Below are positions 21,535-33,588 of a DNA stretch of 64,000 nt, piece after piece. How positions within the stretch are numbered: the first letter of the stretch is position 1; each line of letters starts with the position of its first letter. Location of the stretch: the NCBI GenBank assembly GCA_958295665.1, contig OY282559.1, positions 267,010,057 to 267,074,056 of the forward strand, read 5' to 3'. Source of the stretch: Tipula vernalis. Taxonomy: Eukaryota > Arthropoda > Insecta > Diptera > Tipulidae. The position numbers and the translations under genes are program-made. Below the pieces are notes generated by a model, which ran no database searches, was not told where the DNA came from, and was given only the letters and a program-made list of their open reading frames with translations.

Positions 21535-23170
21535 CAAGGAGACGAAGCCGAAGGGTTCATGTTTTAAATGTGGTGAGAAAGGCCATTGGCGAGGTGATTG
21601 TAAGAAAATTGAAAGTAACATGGGAAACCAAGAGAGTGCATCTAGTAACGTTCGTGCTTTGGCGTTTCGTTGTTAGCATTTTTCAATAGCATTGAGTGGA
21701 CTTACAGGCAGATTAAGGATGTTTTGTAAGTACCAGATTTGATTTTGAATTTATTTACTTCAGGAAAAGTCATGGATCGTTGAAGTTGTGGCAAATGTGG
21801 CAATAAAGAAAATTTCGCTTCATCCATGGCATATGACCGAATGAGACATCAAAATATGGTACACGATTTTGTGGACGAAAAACGACGTGAAAGTTTCAAA
21901 CTTACCTGAGGGAAAATCGACAACGTACGGCGCCATCATTCACGCAAATGTGAGGACCGATGCGTCAAACTTCAATTGGTGATTCAAGGTATTTTTTGCT
22001 GTTGAGGGATGACTGACTACTCACATTTTCGAGTCGTATACCTTATGAAACAAAAATCAGAGGTTGCTGATAACGTGAAGATTTTTGTACGGCAAACGCG
22101 AAAGGCATATCGAAATAACATTCTCATATTCAGAACGGACAACAGAAGGGAATTTGTCAATGACGAATTAAAAATTGTTTTCGAGGAAATGGGAATTCAT
22201 CATCAGTGTACGAGTTATAATGGTTAATATCCATTTTCTAATTTTGTGATAATATTTTGTTACTTCTATACTGATTATTAAAACAATACTTGATTATTTT
22301 ATATTTCATTTAATAGCTGTGCCTTATAGTAACAATATTCAGAGTTATACAGAATATCGATTTCGGAGTTTACTCCATCGTCGGTTCTTTAAAAACTATT
22401 ATCTTACCTATTTAAAAACTATCATACACAACAATAGTTTTTAAAGAACCGACGATGGAGTAAACTCCGAAATCGATATTCTGTATAACTCTGAATATTG
22501 TTACTATAAGGCACAGCTATTAAATTAAATATAAAATAATCAAGTATTGTTTTAATAATCATCAGTGTACAGTGGCGCATACAGCGGAAGAAAATGGCAG
22601 CGCTGAGCGAGAAATGCGAACGACTGTGGAATCTGCTCGAACAATGATCCATGCAAGGGAAACGGAGGTGAAATTTTGGGCGGAAGCGATAAATTCGGCA
22701 ATGTTTTGAATCGAATTGGGACGAGCACAGTAACAGAAACATCACCATATGACTTGTGGTTCGGAAGGAATGCGAAAGTTAATAATTTACAAATTTTTGA
22801 TTTTATGTATTCCGCTTGTAACAAAGGAGAAACGACGAAAACTTGATCCGAAAGCGATCAAAAAACATTCTTTGAATATGACAAAAATTCGAAGAGTACC
22901 TAAAGAGTCCGGGATCCAAACTCCAAAAAAAGTTACGGTGGTTCGGGTCATGATTTTTCCGTTCGAGAAAACAATGGCTACCTTCAACAATCCTCTTCGA
23001 TGTAAAAACAGCTTTACTAAATGGCGATTTGGAGGGAACAGTATATATGTATGAGTTAACCGATTGTAAATGATGATAACAGGGCGAGAGTATGCAAACT
23101 ATCAAAGAATCTATAAGGTTGGAAGCATTCATCACAATGCTGGAACAAGAAATTTAATAAAGTGACCATC
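21535..23170 (+). pseudogene. Ty1/copia retrotransposon remnant (gag-IN-RT pieces)
   Basis: A zinc knuckle CFKCGEKGHWRGDC at 21560-21601 marks the end of gag. The integrase core follows at 22009-22227 (TDYSHFRVVYLMKQKSEV, RTDNRREFVNDELK, GIHHQCTS). The first catalytic Asp region reads TDYS instead of the usual DDYS, and NGGEF is NRREF. Integrase resumes after a palindrome at 22563 with AEENGSAEREMRTTVESAR and EVKFWAEAINSAMF. Reverse transcriptase scraps follow: FDVKTALLNGDLEG (about 22997-23055) and a SLYGLKQ-like block (23105-23160). Long stretches are deleted and no LTRs were found. Confidence 0.8.
22269..22563. repeat. Near-perfect 295-bp palindrome inside copia integrase
   Basis: The arms (TGATTATTAAAACAATACTT at the left, its complement at the right end) match over about 130 bp, with a short spacer near 22400-22430. 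The copia sequence is interrupted, and ATCATCAGTGTAC occurs on both sides (22198-22210 and 22558-22570). About 58 bp at the left (22211-22268) is not in the palindrome. It is either a foldback MITE or a duplicated, snapped-back fragment. Confidence 0.85.
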
Positions 23171-24749
23171 AAAATAATTTCACAAAGGTTCGCACTTTTT
23201 TTTTGAAATTGAAGTCGAATGAAATCTTTAGTTATTAATCTAAATATTTTCAAGTTCTATATATTGATCACGAATTATTATCATATTTAATTTTGACAAT
23301 ACCGCTATATCAAGATTTGAAAAATTCTCGAATACCGAGATTACGTTACCTATGTAGACAAACGGTTAAATTATAAAATTCAATTAATAAACTTAACATA
23401 TTCTTCAAAATATTGGTCTTAGGCCCATTACTGGAGGTAACTCCTCCTGAACAGAAACTTTTGCTTAATTTCATCTGTTTTACATTGAACGTGTCAGGAA
23501 TTCTAAAAATTGTAATAATCATCTTTATTCGAATAATAGAATGGCGACGGTTGGATACATACGCGACGGGATAATTTAATTAATGAAAGCTGTTTCCGGG
23601 CCGAAGCGAAAGCTCTGTTCCCATCTAGTTGTGACAATAAAGTGGCTTGCTAATCTTCAGTTTATTTTTAAAGTCCTACCTTAAGCAGTAGCCAAAAGAA
23701 ATACGCAAGGCTATATGTCCATTTTTACATGGACCATCTGCACTAAACAACTATTATAGCACTGACATAAAATCATTTAAGAAGGAACAATTGGGCGACA
23801 AAACTATCATGTCAGCAGCTGCGATAGTTGTAGGTTCAAAAGGATTATCCGTTGCAACCAAGGTGCTTGGAACATTAATCAGAAAATTAATAATTGCTTT
23901 TCCTTCCCGGTCGTATGAGGATTTGAACCCGGCATCTGCCGATTCAGTACTGCTATTTTGAACGATCACTGCAACTATTTTAGTGTAGTCAAACTACCAA
24001 TAAATTTTTTTCAGAACTCTTAAAACTTCAATATTTGATTAGAAAATTTTCAGAATTTAACCTTGCCCTCTGAATTGAATTTTAAAATCGAACTAAATTT
24101 AAGAATTTAAAAAAATTTTAGTTACTATTAGAATTACGCAAAAATTTTCGAAAGAAAGTTGATGAAAATGTTTTGGAAATGTATTTTGGGTGTTGAAGTT
24201 CCTTCGGGAGGTATGCTCCTACGACTAACTTATTTGCTTGAACCTCCAAATGTCTTGTTTAGACCTCCCAGGGCTTATTGGTGAGACATCGAATCTATCA
24301 CCCCAACCGAAACTTGCAAACTGGATATTCATCATGTACCAAGCAGGAAGTTTCTGTAACTACTATCTTATTTTACCGGTCCCAGCTATATCGAGGAAAT
24401 GAAATCACCAAAAGCATTGCTTATCAAACGAGGTTCCTTTGAATAATTTAACTCCTGCAGAATTGTAATGCAAATATTGTGACTTTTATTAATAATAGCC
24501 TTATTAAAGCTGACTTGTTGAAAGCCAATAGGCATCAAAAGATTTCGTTTTAGCTTATGTTACTACGCATAAAAATATATCAAAAGTACGTTTGCCTTCC
24601 CGTGAACTGTGCCCAAAATTTATCAGGTTCGCTTACTTTCACGACATATCCGTTCTCAAATATTAAAAAATTTGGCAGAAGTTTCTAAAGTTCTTAATGT
24701 TCTAAATTGTGAACTCATTTTCCTAATTTATATTTCTTCTAATTCACAG
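23171..24749. other. Mostly unassigned; possible tRNA-derived SINE on minus strand
   Basis: Around 23880-23990 the minus strand has TAGTTGCAGTGATCG (box A-like) and GCCGGGTTCAAATCC (box B-like), about 40 bases apart, as in tRNA-derived SINE heads. A hairpin ATGTCCATTTTTACATGGACCAT lies at about 23716-23738. The end near 24600-24749 is the intron before the next exon. Confidence 0.35.
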
Positions 24750-25272
24750 GGTTACGCTACCGATGGTAATAATACAACTGAACCAAATTCAATTAGCTCG
24801 GAATCAAATCAAAATGTAGTCGATGGGCAAACAGCAACAAACACTACAACACGGAAAACAAGTAATACAACACCAAACAATACAGCAACATCAAACGTTC
24901 CTACAACGACTAGTAATAGTACTAATAATAACAACAATAATTTCGTTAATAATAATCACATAACAAATTCCAATAACCCTAGTAATAATAATAACAACAA
25001 CAATAATAGCTTTCATCAAAATCAAAATCCACTGTACAATAATCACAATCACTATGAGGGACTAAATCGCCATTCGCCCGAAGGGAAGGATAACGATTCG
25101 TTTGTGGCCGAAGAGAGTAGCAATAAAATATTAGTTCCCATTGGTAACAGCAATCATAACAGTAACAATAATACAATGGTACATAAGAGTGGTAGTAGCG
25201 ATATACAAACGGGAATATTCCAGGCGACACAGGAAAATGGAAAAATTAATGTCCAAGTAACGGTGCTAGTTG
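24750..25272 (+). CDS. Asn/Thr-rich internal exon of an unrecognised host gene
   Basis: The exon starts after a good acceptor (TTCTTCTAATTCACAG) and ends at donor GTAAGT (25273). It enters in phase 0 and leaves in phase 1. It codes GYATDGNNTTEPN, then long Asn/Ser/Thr-rich low-complexity sequence. More ordinary segments follow (NHYEGLNRHSPEGKDNDSFV, FQATQENGKINVQVTVLV). Codons CAA/CAG and AAC/AAT are mixed rather than a pure trinucleotide run. The splice sites and the clean frame argue for a real gene rather than a transposon. I do not recognise the protein; upstream exons are outside what I can identify. Confidence 0.7.
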
Positions 25273-25351
25273 GTAAGTACATAATGTAGTATTCTAACTA
25301 ATATTATGTGTTCTTATATAATGTGTAAATAAAACTAATAAATTTTAAAAG

Positions 25352-25593
25352 ATACTCAAACTATGGAACACTCCATCGCAGGAACATTAGCCGATCTAAA
25401 AAAACATCGGGCCCAAACCCGATCCAGTAGTAGCCCAGAGAATGGATCAATTGTTGCCGCACCAATAGAATTATCGGTTGTGTCATCACCGGAGCTACAA
25501 TCACCCGCAATACCAATGCCTAAATTTACTGGAATCACCGGTGATGTAGTTAGCGATAGTACACGGTCTAGAAAATGTTGTCTTCTTATGTAA
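25352..25593 (+). CDS. Terminal exon with CaaX-like C-terminus
   Basis: Acceptor AATTTTAAAAG is followed by an exon in phase 1, joining as LVDTQTMEHSIAGTLADLKK. It codes about 80 residues rich in Ser/Pro (RSSSSPENGS, VVSSPELQSPAIPMPKFTG) and ends RSRKCCLLM-stop. The last four residues CLLM with a preceding Cys and basic residues fit a prenylation (CaaX) signal, so this isoform would be membrane attached. The intron of 79 bases before it is short, as common in insects. The gene identity is unknown to me. Confidence 0.7.
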
Positions 25594-27830
25594 AACAAAA
25601 AAAAAAATAAAAAATTTTTTCATAATACTATATTGCCATCTATATTTCAAATTATATACTACGACTGCAATTACATTTTCTATTTGGCTGTGTACTAAAA
25701 CAAATGTTAAAATTCCAGTGAAAACAAAATTATCATCAACATTTAATACTTAAAAAAAAAAATTAAAATCAAAAATCGAATAAGAGTTACAATTTAATTA
25801 AAAAAAAACTAATTATATCAATTATGAAAATATCTTTTGTTTTTTTAGCTCTTCCAATATATGTAAATTTTCTTATTAAACTACTTAGCTATCCATAATT
25901 CAAACTTCATAATTCATTCCATAATAAAATGTAAAGGTGCCGGCTCTAAATTGTACACACATTTAGTGAATAGCGACAAATGAAATAAACCATTGGTTTG
26001 TTTAGTCATGTCGGAACCGCGGCCAGCGCCATTAAACAGAGAAAAAATGTAGCATGCAAATTTATGTTAATTACTTAATTTTTTTTTTTTTTTTTTATTA
26101 ATATTATTAATTATAAATATTAAATTAAAAAACATATCATTCAAAAATAGTATTATTATGATTTTTTTTTTTGTATTATTATTATAAAAATATATTTTTT
26201 CACCAAAGTAAGTGATCATCATCGATTCATATAATTAATTAATTATGCAAAAACAAAATTATCTTGTACTTAATTAAATTTAAGAACGCGAAGATATGTC
26301 GCAGAAAGTTGTAAATGTATACTTAAAAAAAAAATATATTATATTTTGTTATTTTATCTGTATAATTAATTAGTTTGTATTTAATTAATAATTTTATTTT
26401 TCGTTTTCCTCGAAACACATCCACTGCCATTTATTTATTTTGTCCAGGAAACCAGAATCCCAGTTACATATTCAATTAAAATTATCTTGTTATAAACAGA
26501 CACTCCTTCATGTCCCAATTAAATATTATTTATCCAAACGTACTTATTACTAAAAAAATTTGATAACTTTCTATTGTTTAATTTTGTTTTTAATTGTAAA
26601 TAGAATTATTAAACATTCATATATGCATAATATTGAATTATTGAAATTATAATTATTAAAAATTTAAATATATATATTTTTTTTGTTAAAATAAATATAA
26701 AATCAAAAACAAATGGTAATTTCAAAAAAAAATTATTAAATTCTAAAAAATTTGGTTGTTTAATTTATTGCGCCATTTTGAGATTATTTCAGGTAAGTAT
26801 TGTGGTGACCTCTATTGTTCGCACTAAAACTGTGTACCTCATGTTGATTTTTTTTTACTTACTGTGTCCCGCAGAAGACTAAACTAACTAAACTAATAAA
26901 TCATGTTTTCCGAAAGAGGCAGCACCAAAAGAAGTGTTTTAGTTTTATAAGTTTGCCAAGAGATGTCACTATTGGGTAGTAAAATAGTAAGTCAGGTTTT
27001 TTAAAAGATGGTAACAACGTTCTAAATTGAAAATTAAATAGGTGTAGAAGTAGACATGTTTGTTTTTGCAGTTTATAGTCAATGTTCGTTAAATATTTTT
27101 GTGTCTTCATTGTATGTATTGTGTTAAATTTTACTGTAAATATTTTGTGAATTTAAGATGGTTAAGCTATGCCGAAATAGTTTTTGTTTATTGTATGCAC
27201 ATTGTTAATTTTTTTTTTTTTTTTGTATATTTAGTGTATAAATTATTTCTAGTGTGGGAACGATCTCCAGTTTCGAACAGTTGGTTTTAGTTGTGTTCGG
27301 CTTCTTTTCTTTTCGACGTACTTTCAAACATCGCCAACAGAAACAAAGCGAAAAAGAATGAAATGATTTTTTTCTCTCGAGTAGTGGTCGTACGTTTCGG
27401 AAGGGATGGATGTGAAGTTTTCCACAAATCCACAGATTCTATATATGTATTAGTTTCACACTGCTAAACTAAATTCCAATTGGAAAAATTACGATTCATA
27501 TAATATTTAGTACTAAACATGTAATTTCATTACAAAATCTTTCGAATAAAATTGATTTCCTGTGAAAGTATGACCATTCAGAGGCAAAATTAGTGGAATT
27601 TAGTCAAAATAATATATGGACCATAAAAAAATGAATCCAAACCATAGGCACGTGGCGTAAATGACATTTAACAATTGTTAGTCTTAATCGCCAGAAAAAA
27701 TGCCTAGTTTAAATTAATTCTTGGTTTAAGAAATAGTTAATCGGCATAATGGACCACAATTTTAAACAGCTGCTCCATGTACTATCGGATCCCAAGTTCA
27801 AATATCTAGTAGTAGGTATTAACGGTCAAT
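25594..27830. other. AT-rich region, probable 3' UTR and intron
   Basis: After the stop codon come AT-rich runs (for example T runs near 26075-26095 and 26163-26172) and several AATAAA-like hexamers. No credible coding. If the exon at 31909 is used, this is intron for that isoform. Confidence 0.5.
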
Positions 27831-27839
27831 GAACGATTT

Positions 27840-28935
27840 CAGACGAAATCTCAATTAGTACCTAAAGTTTCCAGATGAATTTATTCCCCTTGATAGGGGG
27901 TAGTTTTCGGCTCGATGGATGGAGTAGTAGGCCAGCTACTACGAGTACTATCAGAAAGTGAATTCAAATCTCTGGCAAGGAATGCTAAGGCCCATTTATC
28001 AGTTTCAGCTAAAATCTCAATTAGTATATGAGGTTTCCAGGCTAATTTATTCCCCTTAATAGGGGGTAATTTTTGGGCTCGATTGATGAAGTAGTAAGCC
28101 AACTACTACACGTACTATCCGGAAGTGAATTCAAATCTCTGGCAAAGGGTGACAATGACCATTTATCAGTTTCGGCTAAAATCTCAATTGGTATATAAAG
28201 TTTCCAGGCTAATTTATTCCCATGGATAGAGGGCAGTTTTTGGGCTCGATTGATGGAGTAGTAAGCCAACTAATACATGTACTATCCGGAAGTGAATTCA
28301 AATCTCTGGCCAGGGGTGCTAAGGCCCATTTTACAGTTTCAGCTAAAAGTTTAATTGGTATAAAAAGTTTCCAGAATAATTTATTCCCCTGGATATGGAG
28401 TAGGTTTAGGACTCGATGAACAGAACAGTAGGTAAGCTACTACATGTACTATCGAAAAGTGAATTCCAATATCTAGCAAGGGATGCTAAGGCCCATTTAT
28501 CAGTTTCAGCTAAAATCTCAATTGGTATAAAAAGTTTCCAGGCTAATTTATTCCCCTGGATATAGGGGAGTTTTTGGGCTCGATGAACGGAGTAGTAGGT
28601 CAGCTACTACATGTACTATCGGAAAGTGAATTTAAATCTCTGGCAAGGAATGCTAAGGCCCATTTATCAGTTTCAGCTAAAATATCAATTGGTATAAAAA
28701 GTTTCTAGGATAATTTATTATAATGGATAGGGGGGAGTTTTTGGGCTCGATGGATGTAGTAGTAGGCCATCTACTATATGTACTTTCGGATAGTGAATTC
28801 AAATCTCTGGCAAGTGGTGCTAAGGCCCATTTATCAGTTTCAGATAAAATCTCAATACCTAGAGTTTTGGGCTCGATGAACGGAGTAGTAGGTCAGCTAC
28901 TACAAGGAGTGCTAAGGCCAATTTATCAGTTTCAT
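27840..28935. repeat. 167-bp tandem repeat array (about 6.5 units)
   Basis: The landmark GGCTCGATGGATGGAGTAGTA recurs with spacing of about 166-168 bp (27909, 28077, 28243, 28410, 28577, 28744) and then a shortened unit at 28870. Each unit contains GTAGTAGGCCAGCTACTAC, an almost perfect palindrome, and AATTTATTCCCCTTGATAG. Units diverge by small changes. Length resembles satellite DNA monomers. Confidence 0.92.
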
Positions 28936-28969
28936 ATCCATATTCATCAATAATTATTTATATTTTCTA

Positions 28970-29566
28970 ATTGCTGGGTTCCATTTAACGTGGCAAAGTA
29001 CACATAAGTACTTCTGACTGCACGCAGCTACTCTTGCTAAATTGTAGGAGTAGTTTGCTTTTTGAATTTATGGCGATTTCGTTACCAGAATATTTAGTAC
29101 AACTAATCCATATTATTTTAATGCAATAATAATGTTACGTAATTAATTATTAATTACTTAAACAATCGATCCTCAGACATTTTTACAAAAGTAAAACACA
29201 CCCTCTCTTTTATGCAAAACCAAGTATTTCAGCACTTAGCAGAAACATTGTGTAGTAAATGTAGTACATATGCCCTAACAGAGATGTCACCATATCGACA
29301 TATTATAAAGACATTTGTTTTGATTGCATAAAACAAACAAATGTATATTAATTTGTATATGATGAGATAGGCGAGGTGGTATGGTGATGGAGTGGAGTGA
29401 AGAAGGTCTGGAGTTCGAATCTAAGTATAGCCAACGAAAAAATTTGTTTTTAGATGAAAAATTTTGAATTGGGGATAATCCGAGAAGATTAATCGGGATC
29501 GAGATCTCGCTACAAACAATAAAAATTGGTAAAATTCGTGGAAATAAAAACAAAATCAAATTTTGC
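28970..29566. repeat. Left arm of a 4.6-kb inverted repeat pair
   Basis: It starts ATTGCTGGGTTCCATTTAAC after TA (28968-28969) and matches the complement of 33036-33588. Shared blocks include GTGGCAAAGTACACA, TTTATGGCGATTTCGTTACC and GAGATCTCGCTACAAACA. This arm has about 85 extra bases (near 29200-29285). It carries a tRNA-like module at 29372-29437. Confidence 0.88.
29372..29437 (+). repeat. tRNA-like (pol III promoter-like) module
   Basis: GATAGGCGAGGTGGTATGG resembles box A and GGAGTTCGAATCT resembles box B, about 35 bases apart. The same module appears inverted at 33180-33247 in the opposite arm, and related ones lie in the hairpin at 29590-29690 and 30690-30770. No cloverleaf was confirmed, so it is a SINE-type head rather than a tRNA gene. 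Confidence 0.5.
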
Positions 29567-29567
29567 T

Positions 29568-30788
29568 TAAAAAAAAAATAACGTCGGAAGTTTGAAGAAT
29601 GGAACTCCAAACCTTTCGCACACCACTCCTTCATCTTACCACCCAACCACTCACTCATCTCTATATAATTTCTAGTCAGTTTTTCGTTTAAATACTGATA
29701 AATTTGGACTTGGCGAAAAATCGCATACAAATTTTTGTTATTTTACCAGGCGAACAGAATTTAAAAATCAACATAATTGTCAGCAAAGTGACATTATTTT
29801 GTATCAAAGCGTGCCACTTCAAGTTATGTGACACTTGAACATACAAAATAAAGTCATATTGCTGTCAATTCTACCTTCTGGTAATTTCTGTTCGCCTGTT
29901 AAAATGACAAAAAAATTTTGCGATTATTGATGAAAAGAAAATTTTTTTTTTTTAAATTTCTGCTTACCTGGTAAATAAAAATAAGCTTTTTTTTAATTAA
30001 AAAGGCAATCATAACTCTAGCAACCACCCAAACAGAAAATTTGGAAATTTTTATTACAAAAAAAAATTCCTTCAAGTGCGGGGATCGAACTCGAGGCCTC
30101 TATGGTTTTAATCTGCTCTCTTATGGTAAGAGTTCTATCCTCGCGGCTGGAGGATTTTTTTTTTGTAATAAAAAGTTCCAAATTTTCTATTTGGGTGGTT
30201 GCTAGAGTTATGATTGCCTTTTTAATTAAAAAAAGTTTATTTTTAATTACCAGTGCCCGAATTCCGGTTCGATGACAAATGATAATGAGAAATGACTTGA
30301 TTTTTTATTTCAACTGGTCGTTTGCGTTTTTATTTAGAGTAGGCGAAATAAAAAATAAAGTCACTTCTCATTATCATTTGTCATTGAACCAGAATTCGGG
30401 TACAGGTGAGCAAAAAAAATTTTTATTTTTTTTTTCATCAATAATCGCAAAAAAAAAATTGTCATTTTAACAGGCGAACAGAAATTACAAGACAGCAATA
30501 TGACTTTATTTTGTATGTTTAAGTGTCACATAACTTGAAGTGGCACGCTTTGATACAAAATAATGTCACGTTGCTGACAATTACGTTGTTTTTAAAATTC
30601 TGTTCGCATGGTAAAATAACAAAAATTTGTATGCGGTTTTTCGCCAAGTCCGAATTTATCAGTATTTAAACAAAAAACTGAGTAGAAATTATAAAGAGAT
30701 AAGTGAGTGGTTGGGTGGTAAGATGAAGAAGTGGTGTGCAAAAGGTTTGGAGTTCGATTCTTGAAACTTCCGACGTTATTTTCTTTTT
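29568..30788. repeat. Nested palindromes (hairpins within hairpin)
   Basis: The outer arms (AACGTCGGAAGTTTGAAGAA at left, its complement at 30760-30788) run inward through TATTTTACCAGGCGAACAG and GTGCCACTTCAAGTTATGTG. Inside them lies a second palindrome (about 29955-30250, GGCAATCATAACTCTAGCAA / TTGCTAGAGTTATGATTGCC). A third follows (about 30250-30400, AATGATAATGAGAAATGACT / its complement). Box B-like TTCGA motifs occur in several arms (GGGATCGAACTCGAGGCC at 30080, GGTTCGATGAC at 30265, GGAGTTCGATTC at 30750). This looks like successive insertion of related foldback elements. Confidence 0.85.
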
Positions 30789-31908
30789 TGCAAAAATGTT
30801 ACGAAGCACACCTCCCCACCATAGTGTATGAAGGGTAGCGTGATTCGCAACAAGAAAAAATTCCTTCGCATGGACTACTACTGCAGCACTTTTCCTGGAC
30901 TAGGTGACAGTCGTGGGGGTGGGGTTAAAAAAAATGTAGTAGTATACGAAAGACTAGTAGATGCTGCAATGGGATGTTAAGGTTCAAAAAGTATGATAAA
31001 CCCTATGTAGATATATAAAACAATGCAAACCAAAAAAAAAACAAAATGTAGGGTTTTATTGTATAATACCAGCTTTTAGCTTACTGTCATATAAAACAAG
31101 ACCGTTGATGGATTGGCCTTAGTGTCTACGCCTCCCGAACGAAGTGTTATATGATTGGACACTTCCCTCCCTTACATTGAACACTAAATCACGGCATTAT
31201 TTTTAAGGATATATTAAAATAACATAATTACGGCATTGACTAAGTAGATGTAATACAAACAAATGTAAAGAACATTATTGAATTAAGTAAAGATGAATAA
31301 ATAAATAAGATTCTCAACACTGAACAAACGAAGACATACGAATATTCCTCTTATGCATATTAATATTAATGAACGTAACCAATAAAGTAAATCAACAACG
31401 AAAAGAAATTAGGTACTAAAATTCAAGAATTAATTTTACTAAAATTTAAGAACATTTATTGCCAAATAAATTAATAATAATCATAATTTAATTAAACGAA
31501 TTAATCATGCATGCCAAAATTATTGATAATAAACGTAGAATTAATAATAATAAAAAAAAAATAATAATTTGATAATGAAAACTAATACATCAATAACGGA
31601 TCGATCCCCCTAACACCTCAACGCCATAATAATAATATTATATATTAATACTAATATCTCTATTTATTTACTAATTTAGAAATTTGAATTATTTTCTGAA
31701 AAAAATGTACTTTAACATTTTTTTTTTTGCAAATTATAAGATTCATAAAAGTTTATACATTCTTCATGGCAATAATATGAATAATTAATAAATTTGAATA
31801 AATAGTAATTTATAAGTTAATAAATAAGCATTATGCGCTATATGAAAAAATTTATATTATTTCCATATAATCTAGATAATTAAATAATAAATTTTGTTTT
31901 GCACTTAG
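30789..31908. other. Intronic-looking AT-rich sequence
   Basis: No gene is visible. It ends in a pyrimidine-containing tract and acceptor (TTTTGTTTTGCACTTAG). Confidence 0.5.
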
Positions 31909-31991
31909 CTGTAACACCAACAGAAGATCATAACGGATTAACGGCCCTCCTAAGCATGACTAATTCATTTGGTCCAAATTTTGTTCAATAG
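31909..31991 (+). CDS. Alternative terminal exon (short C-terminus)
   Basis: After the acceptor TTTTGCACTTAG the frame in phase 1 codes (A)VTPTEDHNGLTALLSMTNSF and GPNFVQ-stop, 27 residues. The phase matches the donor at 25272, so it could replace the CaaX exon to give a soluble isoform. Its codons and residue mix look constrained compared with the surrounding AT-rich sequence. Distance from the donor is about 6.6 kb. It lies between the two inverted arms, so the alternative is that it belongs to a transposon. Confidence 0.5.
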
Positions 31992-33035
31992 GCGGAACCA
32001 AATAATGCCGCAATCAAAACTTCCTAGGAAGAGTCCAGAATCTTCAGTTTCTGAAACAGAAACCGTACTCTTAAGTCTTCCGTATCTAAATTGTTCCTTA
32101 GCCGGTTCTCTCTGTTTCCAAGAAATATTAAGTAGGATAAAAACAGCTCAGTTGTACTGTGAATGTAAAAACAACAAAAAAAAACGATGTAATTATGACT
32201 AAGGCTCTACCTTTGAATTCCAAAACGGTGGAATTAAAGAATTACATGTATAAAAGTATCTTTACCGTTTAACTTTCTAGAAAAAGTTGAAGAAACCGTG
32301 CTAAAACGACCACGGTCTATTCCTTTTCTTAAGACTTGGAATTTAAGGAATCACTGAATATATAAAAAAAACTTGATTAAACAAACTCCCGCACTGTGAC
32401 ACAAAAAAAATTAACCAAATGTTAATTTTAATTAATTAATTAAACTTACGAAAAATTTAATTGTTTTTACATATATTTCACTCACACAAATTTAATTTCG
32501 ATGTACATAAATATTTTATTATTTTTATTTTATTATTATTTTTTTCCAATTTATAACTACAACGAACACTGAAATGCTTCGATACTTGAAAACAGAATGA
32601 ACGTCGGAGCAGATTTTGATCGCTTGCAATTATTTGGTAATAAAGATTACCCGCTATATTATGGAAGTACATAATATAAAACAACAATTACATAGTCAAC
32701 AAAATATATGACCAGCAAGTACATAACGTTTGATGATCATCAAACGACATCATTTGAAGAAAAAAAAACAAAACAAAATTTACATTTTTATGGCCATCCA
32801 GTTAATGGTGACAACAAAACAAATAATAATATGTTCAACATTGAATGTTCTTACCATTCAACAAAATTCTCATATCTAAATCAAATGTATTCAACATAAA
32901 TAGGGTACATGTAAATAATATGCATAAGAGAAAATCACGTAAACCTCGATTTCACGCGTATTAGGTCAGTGGTAAAATACAACAAAACAGAAATTTCAAA
33001 CTTCAACCATGTAGCAATTTTGAACAACCAAAATT

Positions 33036-33588
33036 GTCACAAAAATTTGATTTTTTTTTTTTATTTCCACGAATTTTACCAATTTTTTTTGTTTGTAGCG
33101 AGATCTCGATCCCGATTAATCTTCTCGGATAATCCCTAATTCAAAATTTTTCATCTAAAAACAAATTGTTTCGTTGGCTTTGCTTAGATTCGAACTCCAG
33201 ACCTTCTTCACTCCACTCCATCACCTTACTACCTCGCCTATCTCATCATATACAAATTAATATACATTTGTTTGTTTTATGCAATCAAAACAAATGTCTT
33301 TATAATATGTCGATATGGTGACATCTCTGTTTTACTTTTGTAAAAATGTCTGAGGCTCGATTTTTTAAATAATTAATAATTAATTACGTAACATTATTAT
33401 TGCATTAAAATTTTGTTTTTAAACATTATTATTGCATTAAAATAATATGGATTAGTTGTACTAAATATTCTGGTAACGAAATCGCCATAAATTCAAAAAG
33501 CAAACTACTCATAAAATTTAGCAAGAGTAGCTGCGTGCAGTGAGAAGTACTTGTGTGTACTTTGCCACGTTAAATGGAACGCAGCAAT
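33036..33588. repeat. Right arm of the 4.6-kb inverted repeat pair
   Basis: It is the complement of 28970-29566, ending GGAACGCAGCAAT before TA (33589-33590). A small internal duplication (ACATTATTATTGCATTAAAA, twice near 33392-33440) is present only here. The two arms could be the ends of one element or two separate MITE copies. Confidence 0.85.

Noticed and set aside
22422..23253. Minus-strand frames of 65-110 residues
   Set aside because: They are shadows of the copia integrase and RT pieces and of the palindrome.
24979..25230. Minus-strand frame rich in Tyr and Cys
   Set aside because: It is the antisense of Asn-rich codons in the exon at 24750-25272.
29287..29730. Minus-strand frame of 147 residues
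   Set aside because: It runs through a repeat arm and the start of the nested palindrome, with no protein-like conservation.
28970..33588. Firm call of a single 4.6-kb transposon
   Set aside because: Only a 2-bp TA duplication supports it, and the interior holds a plausible host exon; two separate MITE copies explain it equally well.
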